Shown: piece by piece, positions 1 to 9,219 of the stretch
Layout: every line of letters starts with the position of its first letter
Numbering within the stretch: the first letter of the stretch is position 1
Assembly: GCA_022826515.1 (NCBI GenBank)
Contig: JAJDUT010000088.1
Span: forward strand, 1-23,860
DNA length: 23,860 nt
Origin: Candidatus Latescibacterota bacterium
GTDB lineage: Bacteria > Latescibacterota > UBA2968 > UBA8231
Reading direction: 5' to 3'
Notes under the pieces: generated by a model
Told to the model about the DNA's origin: nothing
What the model saw: only the letters and a program-made list of their open reading frames with translations
Databases searched by the model: none
Made by a program: the position numbers and the translations under genes

Positions 1-2
1 TT

Positions 3-1076
3 TAGCCTAGTTTCATATATCTTTTCAGCTTCATCATACTTACCTATATCTAAATAGCATCCAGCAATTTGATCATAAGCCCAGTTTTTGACTCTATCGC
101 TCGATGATACCGCAATCAAATCTGTAAAGTTAGAGATTGCGTCTTCTACTTGTTCTTGGCTGCGTTGAATAACTGCAATCAAAGGCAATAATTCTTTCTT
201 CTTCCTTTGCGTAGGCGTAAATACAGACAAATCTATGGATGTTCGTCCTTCACTAATTTCCTTCATACTCTGATGAAGTCGTCTATGTAGATCATCAATC
301 TCTTCAAGTGGCTGCTTGGAAGCAGTATTGGGATACCGTTCCGTGATTTTCAGCATTCCAAAGTTGCCCGTCTTTAATTCTGCTGATAAATTATCTTGAT
401 CATTCGCCCAATCAATGAACCGATCCATTCGGCCTCCATCGTCATCATCCATTACCCGAATGTTAATACCTATCTCTGTGCCTATAGAAACCGATTCTAG
501 GTCCAACAGATAGCTAGGGATACGTGCTTCCACTATATATTCCCCTGGATCAGTGGATAAACTCGCACGTACTCCCAGTGCCTCCCACATCAGTGGTGGT
601 GTGTAGTGAAGTATTGATCCTGTAAGCCCTGAAACTCCTTCTAAAACGGTATCTCCGTCCTCAAAAGTAATCCTAATTTGACCATCATTAGCATCAGGTT
701 GCTGCTTATTCAGATCGACCCTATCGCCGTCAAAAAAAATCTCGACTGAATCGTCATTCCAGCGACGGACATAATCACCTTCGTTGAAAACTAGATGATC
801 GTCTTTTACTCGAACAGCAAAGTAGAGAGCATCCTCATCGGCGAAACTCCTAAATACTGCACTTAGATCGAGTTTATTTTGGGGAGGAGTTGTATTATCC
901 CATGCGATGTAATTTTCTACCGTACCTTCATTAACAGTCAAACTATCCCAATCATCGAGATGACCATCTATTTGTATAGGTGCTTTACCCTCCATGATAA
1001 AAGTCGTATAGCTCTCTTGGGCATAAAGCATGAGAGGCACAAGTAGAACGATAATAACTGGTAGCATGATTTTCAT
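3..1076 (-). CDS. Secreted CBM9/DOMON-like protein with TPR-like C-terminus (partial, 3' end outside window)
   Basis: An open frame of 358 codons runs off the left edge without a stop, so only the N-terminal part is visible. The ATG at 1076 has a strong Shine-Dalgarno (AGGGAGG, 1083-1089 on the complement). Residues 1-20 form a signal peptide (MKIMLPVIIVLLVPLMLYAQ). Residues about 25-235 look like the carbohydrate-binding family 9-like domain: IDGHLDDW near the start, DDSVEIFFDGDR in the middle, and VEARIPSYLLDL followed by an Asp-rich stretch near the end. A linker follows, then a helical repeat (AYDQIAGCYLDIGKYDEAEK) that reads like a TPR. In known families this domain occurs in extracellular or periplasmic sugar-binding proteins and glycoside hydrolases. 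The ligand here is unknown. The gene is clearly more AT-rich than the next operon and has its own ribosome site, so it is probably a separate unit. Confidence 0.8.
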   Translation of the reverse strand, partial: MKIMLPVIIVLLVPLMLYAQESYTTFIMEGKAPIQIDGHLDDWDSLTVNEGTVENYIAWDNTTPPQNKLDLSAVFRSFADEDALYFAVRVKDDHLVFNEGDYVRRWNDDSVEIFFDGDRVDLNKQQPDANDGQIRITFEDGDTVLEGVSGLTGSILHYTPPLMWEALGVRASLSTDPGEYIVEARIPSYLLDLESVSIGTEIGINIRVMDDDDGGRMDRFIDWANDQDNLSAELKTGNFGMLKITERYPNTASKQPLEEIDDLHRRLHQSMKEISEGRTSIDLSVFTPTQRKKKELLPLIAVIQRSQEQVEDAISNFTDLIAVSSSDRVKNWAYDQIAGCYLDIGKYDEAEKIYETRL

Positions 1077-1210
1077 CTTTTACCTCCCTAGGTGCTATAA
1101 AAATATAACATATAGTTTACCGGAAAATGCTTAAACCAAGGAGGCCAAACTATAAGATTTTTCTAAATTGTCAATAGAGATTCAAAAATTTGTTGCGATC
1201 GCTCGGTCAA
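1077..1210. other. AT-rich intergenic leader of the CBM9-like gene
   Basis: This 134-base AT-rich stretch separates the stop of the helicase-like gene from the start of the CBM9-like gene. On the minus strand it contains TTGACA (1174-1169) with TATAGT 14 bases downstream. That spacing is too short for a confident sigma-70 promoter. The stretch presumably carries the promoter of the CBM9-like gene, but nothing decisive is visible. Confidence 0.3.
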
Positions 1211-3277
1211 TTATTCCTGCAAGACCTGTTGCACCGCCATCATCAGCGGCCCATCCTGCGCCGAGCCGTGGCCTTCCGACTCGCTGGCACAGAGGTAAAT
1301 CCCGTCGCGACAGCGCAAACACAGACCCCGCACCAAGCGGTAGAGGTTGCGGTTGCGGATTGAGTAATCCACTGCGTCGGTCCAGCGGTCTTCCGAGTTC
1401 CAGCGCCGGGTCAGCACGTAGTGGTTGGTCAAGGGCTGGTGCAGCGGTTCCCACCAGTTGGCCGAGCCAATATCCAGCCAGAACTGGTAGCGCGCCACGT
1501 GGCCAGAGAGCAAATAGGTATAGACCGGCGCGACGAGGGCAATGGATTCGGGAGCCTCGTCGAGATCGACATCGGTCAGGTATTGGGCGGCGACGACTCC
1601 AGACCCTATCATCTCGACGTAGCGCTGGCCAATGGTCGCACCCTCTAGCGCCATGGCCGGAGCTACCTCGCGGAATGAGGCAGCCGAAGCGATCAGTTTG
1701 CTGTACACCTCGGCGTCTTCAGGCTCCAGCGCGGCGTGCGACAACACTTCCCCGAAGAGCCGGCGCAAAAAGTGGTCCCAAGGGTCGGCCCCACCACCGC
1801 GATACACCTCGATCCAAGCGCGCAGGGCCTCGTAGCGAGCGAGCGCGGCTCTGCCGATCCGCTCACCCATCGCGGCATTCAACTCGCTCGCAGGTTTGAG
1901 TTGGCCTGAACGCGAATCATACAAGTGTCGCGCAATCAACTCGGCCCGCAGCCGGTCGAGGGGCTTGAGCGCCCGCTCCAATGCCCCGGACAAATCGAAG
2001 AGCGAGAGCCGCTGTCCCCAATCGGGATGAGCGAGAATAGCCAGCGCCAGACAGGCTCGCACCACCGGCTCTTCGCGCAACGTCTCGTAACGCCGCACAA
2101 TCGCAAAGGGGATGTCGGCGGCGCGAAAAGTCTCGGATAAGAGGAAGCGCAACACCCCGTCGGCGTGCGGAGCCACGACCGCAATTTCGCCCGGAGCCAC
2201 GCCTTCGGCGATCTTCTGGACGATCCGCTGGGCCACGGCCTCGATCATTTGCCCCCGGTAGCGGGTCTGCACCACATCCACCACCGCCTGCCGCGGCAAT
2301 CCTTCCGAGCCTCCGTCGGTCGCCTGCCCCAACTTCGCGCCAAGGCGGTCGGCAAAAGCCACCGTATCCCGGCTGGCACATGCCGCTGATGCCACGGCGA
2401 TCGTCTCTTTGCATTGCTGCTGTAGCTCGGTGGCACCGGGCGCATCAACGCCCAGAAAGATGCGGAAGCCAGCTTGCGCGTCCCCACCCAATAGGGCTGA
2501 GTCGCACTGCGGCAAGAGTCGCCTCACCAGATCGCCAGCCACCGGCACCAGTTCCTCGGCCGAGTCAACCAAGAGGTGGCGATAGCGCTCGGTGAAGTAG
2601 CGCCAGAATTCCTCCTGCGCGATCAAATGGCGGTTGCAGACCTCAAAGACCAGCGACGCGTCGAGCAATCCGTGTCGCAAGCAGTGGCTGCGATAGCGGT
2701 CGATACACGTCTGCACCTGCTCGTACACGCGCAACCGCTGCTCTTCCCCAGCCCAAGCACGACTCAGGCGCGGTGCCACCTCCGCGAGCGCAAAATCCGC
2801 TACGGCCGCCTTGTTCAAATTGTCGAGCAATTGGGAGAGAATGCGCTGAGGCCGCAGGTATAGCCCCTCGAAATAGCCTTCGGCGAGTAGCGGCTCCACC
2901 ACCTGTCCCATCAGGTATTGGGCGGCCTCGTAGTTGAGGAAAACCGGCGGTCGCGCTGGGGCCGTAAAGCCGACCTTGCCAGCCACCAACGGCCAAAATA
3001 GCCGCACCAATCGACTTGCCAGCCCGTAATACGTCTGTAGATCAACGCTGCTGTACGGCCCCAAGTCGAGCCGATCGACAGCTTGGCGAAAGCGCCGCGC
3101 CGTCGCCCGGTCGGGCAACAGCACCAAAATTGCGTACCCAGGCACCCCGGCTGCGAGCAAAACCCGCAGCCGCTCAGTCAGGGCCTGCCGCTGCCCCGCT
3201 ACGAGCGGTCCGGCGAGAAAGCACGAGTGCTGCTCGAATAGGGGGGCGTGTACCGCCCTAGTAAATGCTGGAACCAT
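1211..3277 (-). CDS. UvrD/AddB-like superfamily 1 helicase relative, ATP-binding site degenerate
   Basis: This 688-residue protein follows the layout of UvrD/RecB/AddB helicases. Residues 21-32 (LAGPLVAGQRQA) sit where Walker A should be, but the GKT/GKS is missing. YRHLLVDSAEE (to about 242) matches the motif II region, with VDSAEE in place of DE.QD. GGDAQAGFRIF just after resembles motif III (GDD.QSIY.F). TRYRGQMIEAV and the segment around EIAVVAPHADGVLRFLLSE look like the second RecA-like half. There is no C-terminal nuclease or Fe-S cysteine set, so it is much shorter than AddB (over 1,000 residues). A structural or DNA-binding role without ATP hydrolysis is inferred. The ATG at 3277 lies 15 bases after the EIIA stop with no clear ribosome site, which suggests translational coupling. 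It is the last gene of the minus-strand operon. Confidence 0.65.
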   Translation of the reverse strand: MVPAFTRAVHAPLFEQHSCFLAGPLVAGQRQALTERLRVLLAAGVPGYAILVLLPDRATARRFRQAVDRLDLGPYSSVDLQTYYGLASRLVRLFWPLVAGKVGFTAPARPPVFLNYEAAQYLMGQVVEPLLAEGYFEGLYLRPQRILSQLLDNLNKAAVADFALAEVAPRLSRAWAGEEQRLRVYEQVQTCIDRYRSHCLRHGLLDASLVFEVCNRHLIAQEEFWRYFTERYRHLLVDSAEELVPVAGDLVRRLLPQCDSALLGGDAQAGFRIFLGVDAPGATELQQQCKETIAVASAACASRDTVAFADRLGAKLGQATDGGSEGLPRQAVVDVVQTRYRGQMIEAVAQRIVQKIAEGVAPGEIAVVAPHADGVLRFLLSETFRAADIPFAIVRRYETLREEPVVRACLALAILAHPDWGQRLSLFDLSGALERALKPLDRLRAELIARHLYDSRSGQLKPASELNAAMGERIGRAALARYEALRAWIEVYRGGGADPWDHFLRRLFGEVLSHAALEPEDAEVYSKLIASAASFREVAPAMALEGATIGQRYVEMIGSGVVAAQYLTDVDLDEAPESIALVAPVYTYLLSGHVARYQFWLDIGSANWWEPLHQPLTNHYVLTRRWNSEDRWTDAVDYSIRNRNLYRLVRGLCLRCRDGIYLCASESEGHGSAQDGPLMMAVQQVLQE

Positions 3278-3292
3278 AATTTCTGCGCTGGC

Positions 3293-3745
3293 TCAGCCGC
3301 CAGTAAAGATATCAACGATCTCGGCTGCATCAGCCGCTTGCAGCAAGCGCTGGCGCACTTTCTCTTGCTGCAAGCGCTGCGACAGCGCCGCCAGCAGCGC
3401 CATGTGCTGTTTTTGATGTTTGAGGGGCGTGACCAGCAGCGCGATGATGTGTACGGGCTGGCCATCGGGCGCGTCAAAGTCAATACCGGCCTGCGAGATG
3501 CCGATGGCCAAGAGTTGGCGCTGGATCCCATCCTCGTGTGCGTGGGGCACGGCCACGCCCTTGCCAATGCCCGTAGAGGCCTGTTGCTCTCGCCGAATTA
3601 AGGCCGCGATCAAGCGCTTTGGGTCGGGTACGACCTCGTCTTGCAACAGCACGGTAGCCAATTCGCGGATGGCCTCGAAGTTGCGCTGCGCCGCGAGGTT
3701 TAGGACAACCCTATTTGGATCGAGTATGCGTTTTAATTTTTCCAT
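3293..3745 (-). CDS. PTS EIIA domain protein, PtsN/fructose type
   Basis: This is a 150-residue stand-alone EIIA of the fructose/mannitol/nitrogen (PtsN) class. The phosphorylated histidine is His68 in GIGKGVAVPHAH, which matches the family signature GIGxGxAxPH. These domains take phosphate from HPr/NPr; stand-alone members usually act as regulators rather than sugar transporters. The ATG at 3745 was chosen because it has a GAGGG ribosome site 6-7 bases upstream. The longer frame begins with a TTG inside the end of the upstream gene and has no such site. The gene lies 56 bases after the DUF2723 gene and 15 bases before the helicase-like gene, all on the same strand. No EIIB/EIIC or HPr gene is visible, so a regulatory role in the cell is inferred. 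Confidence 0.88.
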   Translation of the reverse strand: MEKLKRILDPNRVVLNLAAQRNFEAIRELATVLLQDEVVPDPKRLIAALIRREQQASTGIGKGVAVPHAHEDGIQRQLLAIGISQAGIDFDAPDGQPVHIIALLVTPLKHQKQHMALLAALSQRLQQEKVRQRLLQAADAAEIVDIFTGG

Positions 3746-3801
3746 AGCGACCCTCAACGGCGTAAAAGGGGAAACAGCCGCAACTTTATTTTTATACCCT
3801 A

Positions 3802-5646
3802 TCAAGGCACCCGCTGCAACTCCCCTGCTTTTTTGCGCCAGCGCCGCGCTGCGTCATAGCGCCCCTGTTCTCGCTCGATGCGCGCCATCAAGCGATAGGG
3901 CGTAGGCTGCCAAGGATCGATGGCCGCCGCGTCTGCCGCATGGCTCATAGCGCGCTCTAACTCGCCGATTTCAAACAACTTAAGTGCCACGTTAAAGCGC
4001 GTGGTACGCGAGTCGAACGCGAGGGCTGCCGCCTGCTCGTACGCGGCCATAGCCCCGGCCCGATCCCCAGCCCATAGGCGCTCCTCGCCGGCCATAAAAT
4101 AATAATTGCTCTGGATCTTTCGCACCCACGGATCGCGGAAAAAGTCCGCAACCAACGCATTGCCCATCTCGATCTGCGAGGCGGCCCCCGTGCTGTCGCG
4201 AGGCGCTTGTAGGCGATAGACCAAGCCCGCAGGCACAAACACCCATCCCGAGATTGGAGCACGGCGCGGGACTAAATAAAAAAGGGGCCGCTCGCTCCGA
4301 GCCAATGCGGCCTCGCGCCGCCAGCGCAGTTGCTCCCGCCTTAGCGGCGTCAGCGCGTGCTCGCTCCAAGCGAGTACATCCTTCCCCCTCCCCATGCGGT
4401 TGTACAGGGTCACATCCGGGCGCAAGCCCTCTATCCGCAACAGGTAATCGAGCACAAAGGCCGCATCGTCGCCCTCGGTAATCAGGATCGAGCCTTGGGG
4501 CAAGTCGGCGAGAATGTCGCGGCCATAGCGATCGGCGATCCAATTTTCGCTGCGGTCGGATGCCTCGTAGTGCGCGGTTAGCACCAAGGCGACGACGAGC
4601 GCGGCGAGCGGCACCGAGACGAGCGGCCGCACCCGACTAGCCAACGCATCCAACCCCATACCCAACCACACGGCTAATCCCACTATGCTGAGCAAATAAA
4701 ACACTGGCAAGCCATTGGGATCGCGGTGGTAGTTGAGCGCAGCGATCAAATTACAGGCGATTGCCCCTCCAACCAAAACGAACACACTGCGATCGCGCCA
4801 CCAAGTCACCCATCCCCCCCAAGCAATCAACGGCACCAATGCGAAGTGAAACTCGCCTGCCGCCTGCTCCAACCAGCGCTGGGCATTGAGCAGCATGCCT
4901 TCTAAGGGCAAAGAAAAAAACGACGAGCGATACAGCGCACCGCTCAAGTGCTGCCACAGAGCCTCTAGGTCGCTGAGCGGCCCCCAATGGAACCCCGTGC
5001 CCCGGCCATTGCGCAGCGGCAAGTATGCCACCAAGCTGTACCCACCCAGCACAGCGAGCATCCCCTGCGCCAGCAACAAGGGCCGACGCCACAGCGCGGG
5101 CCAACGCCAAACCAAGACCGCGACCACGCCCGGCCAGACGAGTACCTGCATCAAGTGGGCCGTCAGCCCCAAGCCCATCAGCCAGCCCAAGAGCAGCACT
5201 TGCCGCGGCTCCTTGCTCTCACATACTCTAAGGGCTTGGGCCAGAACCAAAACCACCAGCAACAAAGCCAAGCCATAAACTTCGGCGATGACGGCTTGGG
5301 ACCAAAAGGTGCGCGAGAACGCTAACGCCAAGGCCGCAGCCAAAGCCACCACGGGCCGCACCCCACGCCCGTAGAGTACAGCCGCCAAGACCCCGCAACA
5401 GACCGCGGCAAACAGGGCCGATGCGACATTAATCGCCATAGCCGGACTAACCCACAGCAGCGCCAGCGCCAGCAAGCGGCTGCTGAGGCAGAACAGGGGA
5501 TACCCGGTCGGATGCGCCGTTCCCAATCTATAGGCCGCGCCAATCAGCTCGCCACTCCCCTCCACGTACACAGTCGGGCACAGCGTCATCCCATAGACCA
5601 CGAGCGCAGCAACTCCTGTGGCCAGTCCGACAATCCCAGCCGTCAC
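3802..5646 (-). CDS. DUF2723-family integral membrane protein (GT-C-like) with C-terminal TPRs
   Basis: This is a 614-residue protein. The N-terminal third contains the DUF2723 hallmark: PTVYVEGSGELIGAAYRLG, then TAHPTGYPLF, with Glu33 and His45-Pro46 placed as in GT-C glycosyltransferases. About ten to twelve hydrophobic segments follow to about residue 400. Then come a soluble region (ILITEGDDAAFVLDYLLR) and a C-terminal pair of TPR-like helices (AGDRAGAMAAYEQAAALAFD and DAARRWRKKAGE). The start is GTG at 5646, overlapping the upstream stop as GTGA with a GGGGTAGGG ribosome site. A start 58 codons further upstream is only open frame inside the YfhO gene. Family knowledge suggests lipid-linked sugar transfer to protein or glycan outside the inner membrane. 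The donor and acceptor here are unknown. Confidence 0.82.
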   Translation of the reverse strand: MTAGIVGLATGVAALVVYGMTLCPTVYVEGSGELIGAAYRLGTAHPTGYPLFCLSSRLLALALLWVSPAMAINVASALFAAVCCGVLAAVLYGRGVRPVVALAAALALAFSRTFWSQAVIAEVYGLALLLVVLVLAQALRVCESKEPRQVLLLGWLMGLGLTAHLMQVLVWPGVVAVLVWRWPALWRRPLLLAQGMLAVLGGYSLVAYLPLRNGRGTGFHWGPLSDLEALWQHLSGALYRSSFFSLPLEGMLLNAQRWLEQAAGEFHFALVPLIAWGGWVTWWRDRSVFVLVGGAIACNLIAALNYHRDPNGLPVFYLLSIVGLAVWLGMGLDALASRVRPLVSVPLAALVVALVLTAHYEASDRSENWIADRYGRDILADLPQGSILITEGDDAAFVLDYLLRIEGLRPDVTLYNRMGRGKDVLAWSEHALTPLRREQLRWRREAALARSERPLFYLVPRRAPISGWVFVPAGLVYRLQAPRDSTGAASQIEMGNALVADFFRDPWVRKIQSNYYFMAGEERLWAGDRAGAMAAYEQAAALAFDSRTTRFNVALKLFEIGELERAMSHAADAAAIDPWQPTPYRLMARIEREQGRYDAARRWRKKAGELQRVP

Positions 5647-8006
5647 GACCCTACCCCTAGCCGCAGGCGTTCGAGCCACTCGCTCCACAAAGGCCCCTGC
5701 GTGGCTATCCCGTGGAGTACGAAAACCAAAGCTCCCAGCGCGGCCCGGACCCTCCATTGCGCCCCTGCGTCCGCCGGTAGGTCCTTCACCGGCGGTAAGA
5801 TCAGCCGTCGGCCACCCCAAGCCAGCCCCAACCAGAGCGCGACCGCAGCCACACTGACCAGCAAGCCATAGCGGAAACTATCCGGCTCGTACGCAAAGAC
5901 GACCTCTCGCGCTCCGGCCGGGACCACGACGGCGCGGAACACGTGATTGGCGCGCAAGATCGGACGCTCAACCCCATCGACAAAGGCCCGCCAGCCCGGA
6001 TAGTACGTATCGCTCAAAACCAAGATCCCTCCGGCCGAGTCGGTGAGGGCCACGGTGACTTCCTCGTCATCGTATTGGACGATCTCCGCCGCGCCACCCG
6101 GCCCAATCGAGGCGACCGGCGCTTCCTCCAATACTACTTCGCCCCGCATGGGAAACCCGCGTGCCATATAACTCAGCCCGGCCCGCGGACTAGTGGAGAG
6201 GTGGAACTGGCCCACTACATAAGCGCGTGGCAAGGCCGTGGGCAGCCGCTGCACCTCAAAGCCCTCGCTGCGGCTGTAGCGCACTGCGTATTCCACGCCG
6301 GCCAAGGCGGCAAACGCCGGATAGCCGCGGGCAAATTCCCCGTGGCGATACAGATGCAGTGGACTCCACCCCGGCAGCGCGTTGGCCACGCCGTACAGCC
6401 CCCCCGAATACATCCGCAAGGTCTCGTTATAGCGCCGATAGGACTCCAAGTCGTAGGCCCATCCCCCGTGCCAATCAAACGGCGAGTTCCGCTCGTTGAC
6501 CAAGCTGACGATTCGCGGCGGCGCAGCAGCCGTATGGTCGGCCAATATCTCGCGGGCCGTCGCCGGAGTCTCAGTGTACGCAGTTGGCTCTATAGTGCCG
6601 TTAAAATTCGCACCAAAGCTGTACAGCTCGGCAAAAATGACCACGGGCGCAGCCCACGCTGCGGCTCGCCGCGCCCGCCGACCAAGCAACCACACGCCGA
6701 TTATCAACGCCCCCACGAGTCGCAGACCGTCGCCGCGCAAGTGGTGGATGTAGCGCGTTGGTTCTGAACCGTCGCCAAAGAGCGCGATCCCGCTGACCCA
6801 TAGTAGCCCCACACTGGCCACTCCGAGTACTACAGCCAACAGCCAACCATTCGCGGGCCGCGGACGCTCGCGACGCAACACTTGGTCGAGACCGAGACCA
6901 CAGAGCACGGAGGCCCCCAAAGCAAACCACAACAAAAAGCGCGTTGGGATGCGGAACAGGCTAAACCCAGGAATCTGATAGAAGAAAGAGAAGATGGCTG
7001 TGTATTTGCCCAGCGCGAGCACCAAACCGACAAGAGCAAGCACGGCAAAAAAACCGACTTGGCCGTCCCGCCGCTCGCGCAGGGCCGCCCAAGCCAACAA
7101 CAGAGGCACCACCCCGACGTACGCGCAGAGTTGGATGAAGAACCCTATCTCTCGGCTCCCGTACGTGCCGTGCGCCGAATTGCCGAACAAGTTGGGCCAC
7201 AACAAGGTAGCCAGCCGCTCGGGCGGCAGCGACATCGCCACAAAGCTGGCCCACGACAGGCCAGCCCCGCGATTGGATAGCTGCACTAATTCGGCGGTAG
7301 GTACTAGCTGGACAGCGGCTAGTCCTGTCCCCAGTACGAATGCGCCGACCAGCATCAACCAAGCGACCCACCCCGCGCCCTGCACCCAACTCCGATAGAG
7401 CCAGTAGCCAGCGACTGCAACGGCCCCGTACAGAGCGGCTTGGGGATGACCTGCCAGCAGTTGCAAGCCAATCACCAACGCGAAGAGCAGTACGTAAAAA
7501 AAGTGTCCCCGCTTCAGGATGCGATCAACGAGCCAAAACAGCAGCGGCAACCAAGCGCACACGTCGATGAAGTTGGGCGACATGGCCCGCACGACCATGT
7601 ATCCACTCAGGGCATAGCAAAGCCCGGCGCACAGCGCGGCCGGCCGCACAGCGCCAAAAGCGCGCACCAGCGCGTACATACCCGCGCCCGCCAACCACAG
7701 ATGCAAGACAATGTTCCAGTTGATAGCGGCCCAAGTGGGCAACAGCAACGCCAAAATCACGTTGGGCGGATACAGCGGCCCGGCTTGACCTTCGGCAAAC
7801 AGGGGGAAGCCGCAGTTGATGGCCGCATTCCACAGCGGCAATTGCCCCTCGCGAAGGGCGCGGGCGAAGAAGTCGCGGAACGGGTGGTTTTGCACCATCA
7901 CGTCCTGCACAAAAAACGCCCCCTCTAGCACAGTGGCCGGCCAAAAGAAAATGGCCATCGCCACCCCGAGCAGCCCCACCGCACCTAGATCCTTGCGCCA
8001 CTCCAC
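5643..8006 (-). CDS. YfhO-family polytopic membrane protein
   Basis: This 787-residue protein has about a dozen membrane segments. The first periplasmic loop (DVMVQNHPFRDFFARAL, then GQLPLWNAAINCGFPLF) is the typical GT-C-like start, with an acidic residue soon after TM1. The C-terminal ectodomain has the YfhO signature: LVLSDTYYPGWRAFVDG followed by FRAVVVPAGAREVVFAYEP. A last TM pair ends the protein. The start is GTG at 8006 with a GGAGG site 9 bases upstream that lies inside the end of the SGNH gene. The gap to that gene is only 3 bases, and the 3' end overlaps the DUF2723 gene by 4 bases, so the genes are co-translated. YfhO homologues are linked to glycosylation of lipoteichoic acid or cell-surface polymers. 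The exact reaction here is not known. Confidence 0.87.
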   Translation of the reverse strand: MEWRKDLGAVGLLGVAMAIFFWPATVLEGAFFVQDVMVQNHPFRDFFARALREGQLPLWNAAINCGFPLFAEGQAGPLYPPNVILALLLPTWAAINWNIVLHLWLAGAGMYALVRAFGAVRPAALCAGLCYALSGYMVVRAMSPNFIDVCAWLPLLFWLVDRILKRGHFFYVLLFALVIGLQLLAGHPQAALYGAVAVAGYWLYRSWVQGAGWVAWLMLVGAFVLGTGLAAVQLVPTAELVQLSNRGAGLSWASFVAMSLPPERLATLLWPNLFGNSAHGTYGSREIGFFIQLCAYVGVVPLLLAWAALRERRDGQVGFFAVLALVGLVLALGKYTAIFSFFYQIPGFSLFRIPTRFLLWFALGASVLCGLGLDQVLRRERPRPANGWLLAVVLGVASVGLLWVSGIALFGDGSEPTRYIHHLRGDGLRLVGALIIGVWLLGRRARRAAAWAAPVVIFAELYSFGANFNGTIEPTAYTETPATAREILADHTAAAPPRIVSLVNERNSPFDWHGGWAYDLESYRRYNETLRMYSGGLYGVANALPGWSPLHLYRHGEFARGYPAFAALAGVEYAVRYSRSEGFEVQRLPTALPRAYVVGQFHLSTSPRAGLSYMARGFPMRGEVVLEEAPVASIGPGGAAEIVQYDDEEVTVALTDSAGGILVLSDTYYPGWRAFVDGVERPILRANHVFRAVVVPAGAREVVFAYEPDSFRYGLLVSVAAVALWLGLAWGGRRLILPPVKDLPADAGAQWRVRAALGALVFVLHGIATQGPLWSEWLERLRLGVGS

Positions 8007-8009
8007 GGG

Positions 8010-9158
8010 CTAGGGCCTCCGCAGATGCGCGCAGAGTCGCTCGGCTGCCAAGGCGTGGCCAGCCTCGTTCCAGTGGCTATCGCGCCAATACAAGGTTTGG
8101 GTTTGGGCCTTTTCCCTGAATTCGTCGAGCAAGTCGATCAGCGCGAATTCGTACTCCTCGGCAAAACCGGCTAGCTTGGCATTGGGCTTGCTCAGGTCAA
8201 ACTCGCCGATCAGACCGTACAGCTCGCGCTTGGCGCGCCAGTTGTCCTCTTCTACCTGGACGATTGACGGCACGTACACGACGGTCAGGCGCGCACCGTG
8301 TTGCTCAACGCTGTGCTTAAAGGCCGCGAGGATGCGGCCCGTCAGCTCCCAAGCTGGAGCAAAGCGCGCCTCCTCGCCGTACAGACCCGCGTAAAAATCC
8401 TGCTGCTGCCCGCGCGGCACCTCCGGCTGCCACGCCTTTTGCACCAGCCGGTACAAGTGCCAGTGCTGCGAAAAGTAACGTTCCAATCGCACCGTAAGGG
8501 GCAAAAAATCCGAGGGCTGTCGCCAAAAACTCGACTCCTTTACCGGGACGCCCGCGAGCGCAAGCTGCCCGTTGTTCCGCACCCGAAAGTAGGGCTTGAA
8601 GCCCCGCTCGGCACCAATGCCCCGGCGCGAAGCATTATTCCACAGGTCGTTGCCGTAAAAAAAAAGCACCACCTCATCTGCTCTAAAGCGCGGCCCCTGT
8701 TGCTCAAAAAGCAGCAGCGCTTGGTCGGTGCCATAGCCAGCCACCCCGAAATTGGCCACCTCTACTGCTGCCTCTTCCCGCTGGAGACAGGCTTCGAGTT
8801 GACGGCTGACAGCAGCTTCTATGGGAACGCCCCACCCCTCGACAAAAGAGTCGCCGAACAGAGCCACACGACGGACGCCTGCGGCCTTTTCTGTTGCAAA
8901 CTCGCGATCGCGCAACCCAATGCTATTGATCCGCATTTCCACGTCGAATTCTGGAGTGACCAAGCGGCCGACGACATCTGGGATGTGGCTCCAGCCCAGT
9001 TCGGGATCGTAGCGCCAGACGGGGGGCCGGCGGAAGAGCTGCGGGTGCAAGAAGCTCAACGCCAACTCGCACAGCGCAATCCCGATAACTAAGCTGGCCA
9101 GTGCGAGGGATATCTTGGGTGCGTAGCGCATTCTCTGTTTCGTCCGTTCAATATTCAC
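8010..9158 (-). CDS. Membrane-anchored SGNH/AlgX-like hydrolase or acyltransferase
   Basis: This protein has 382 residues from the GTG at 9158, which has an AGAGG site 5 bases upstream. An ATG at 9131 (MRYAPKIS) is a possible later start. Residues about 16-37 form a signal anchor after a basic N-terminus. All SGNH blocks are visible: LFGDSFVEGWG (nucleophile about Ser104), NFGVAGYGTDQ (Gly), FFYGNDLWNN (Asn), and DSHWNEAGH near the C-terminus (Asp/His pair about 360/362). The D-x-HWN form is like AlgX/AlgJ and related O-acetyltransferases that act on exopolysaccharides in the periplasm. It is the first gene of the envelope operon, just before YfhO and DUF2723, so modification of the glycan they build or transfer is likely. 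A plain esterase role cannot be excluded. Confidence 0.85.
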   Translation of the reverse strand: MNIERTKQRMRYAPKISLALASLVIGIALCELALSFLHPQLFRRPPVWRYDPELGWSHIPDVVGRLVTPEFDVEMRINSIGLRDREFATEKAAGVRRVALFGDSFVEGWGVPIEAAVSRQLEACLQREEAAVEVANFGVAGYGTDQALLLFEQQGPRFRADEVVLFFYGNDLWNNASRRGIGAERGFKPYFRVRNNGQLALAGVPVKESSFWRQPSDFLPLTVRLERYFSQHWHLYRLVQKAWQPEVPRGQQQDFYAGLYGEEARFAPAWELTGRILAAFKHSVEQHGARLTVVYVPSIVQVEEDNWRAKRELYGLIGEFDLSKPNAKLAGFAEEYEFALIDLLDEFREKAQTQTLYWRDSHWNEAGHALAAERLCAHLRRP

Positions 9159-9219
9159 TGCGACCTCTGAAAATCCACATAATACTGATTTGCTGTCAAA
9201 CCGCGACGCCCTTGGCCGA

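Noticed and set aside
1168..1899. Long plus-strand frame rich in Arg, Pro and Ser
   Set aside because: It is antisense to the helicase-like gene and has the composition of a GC-rich shadow frame; no motif is present.
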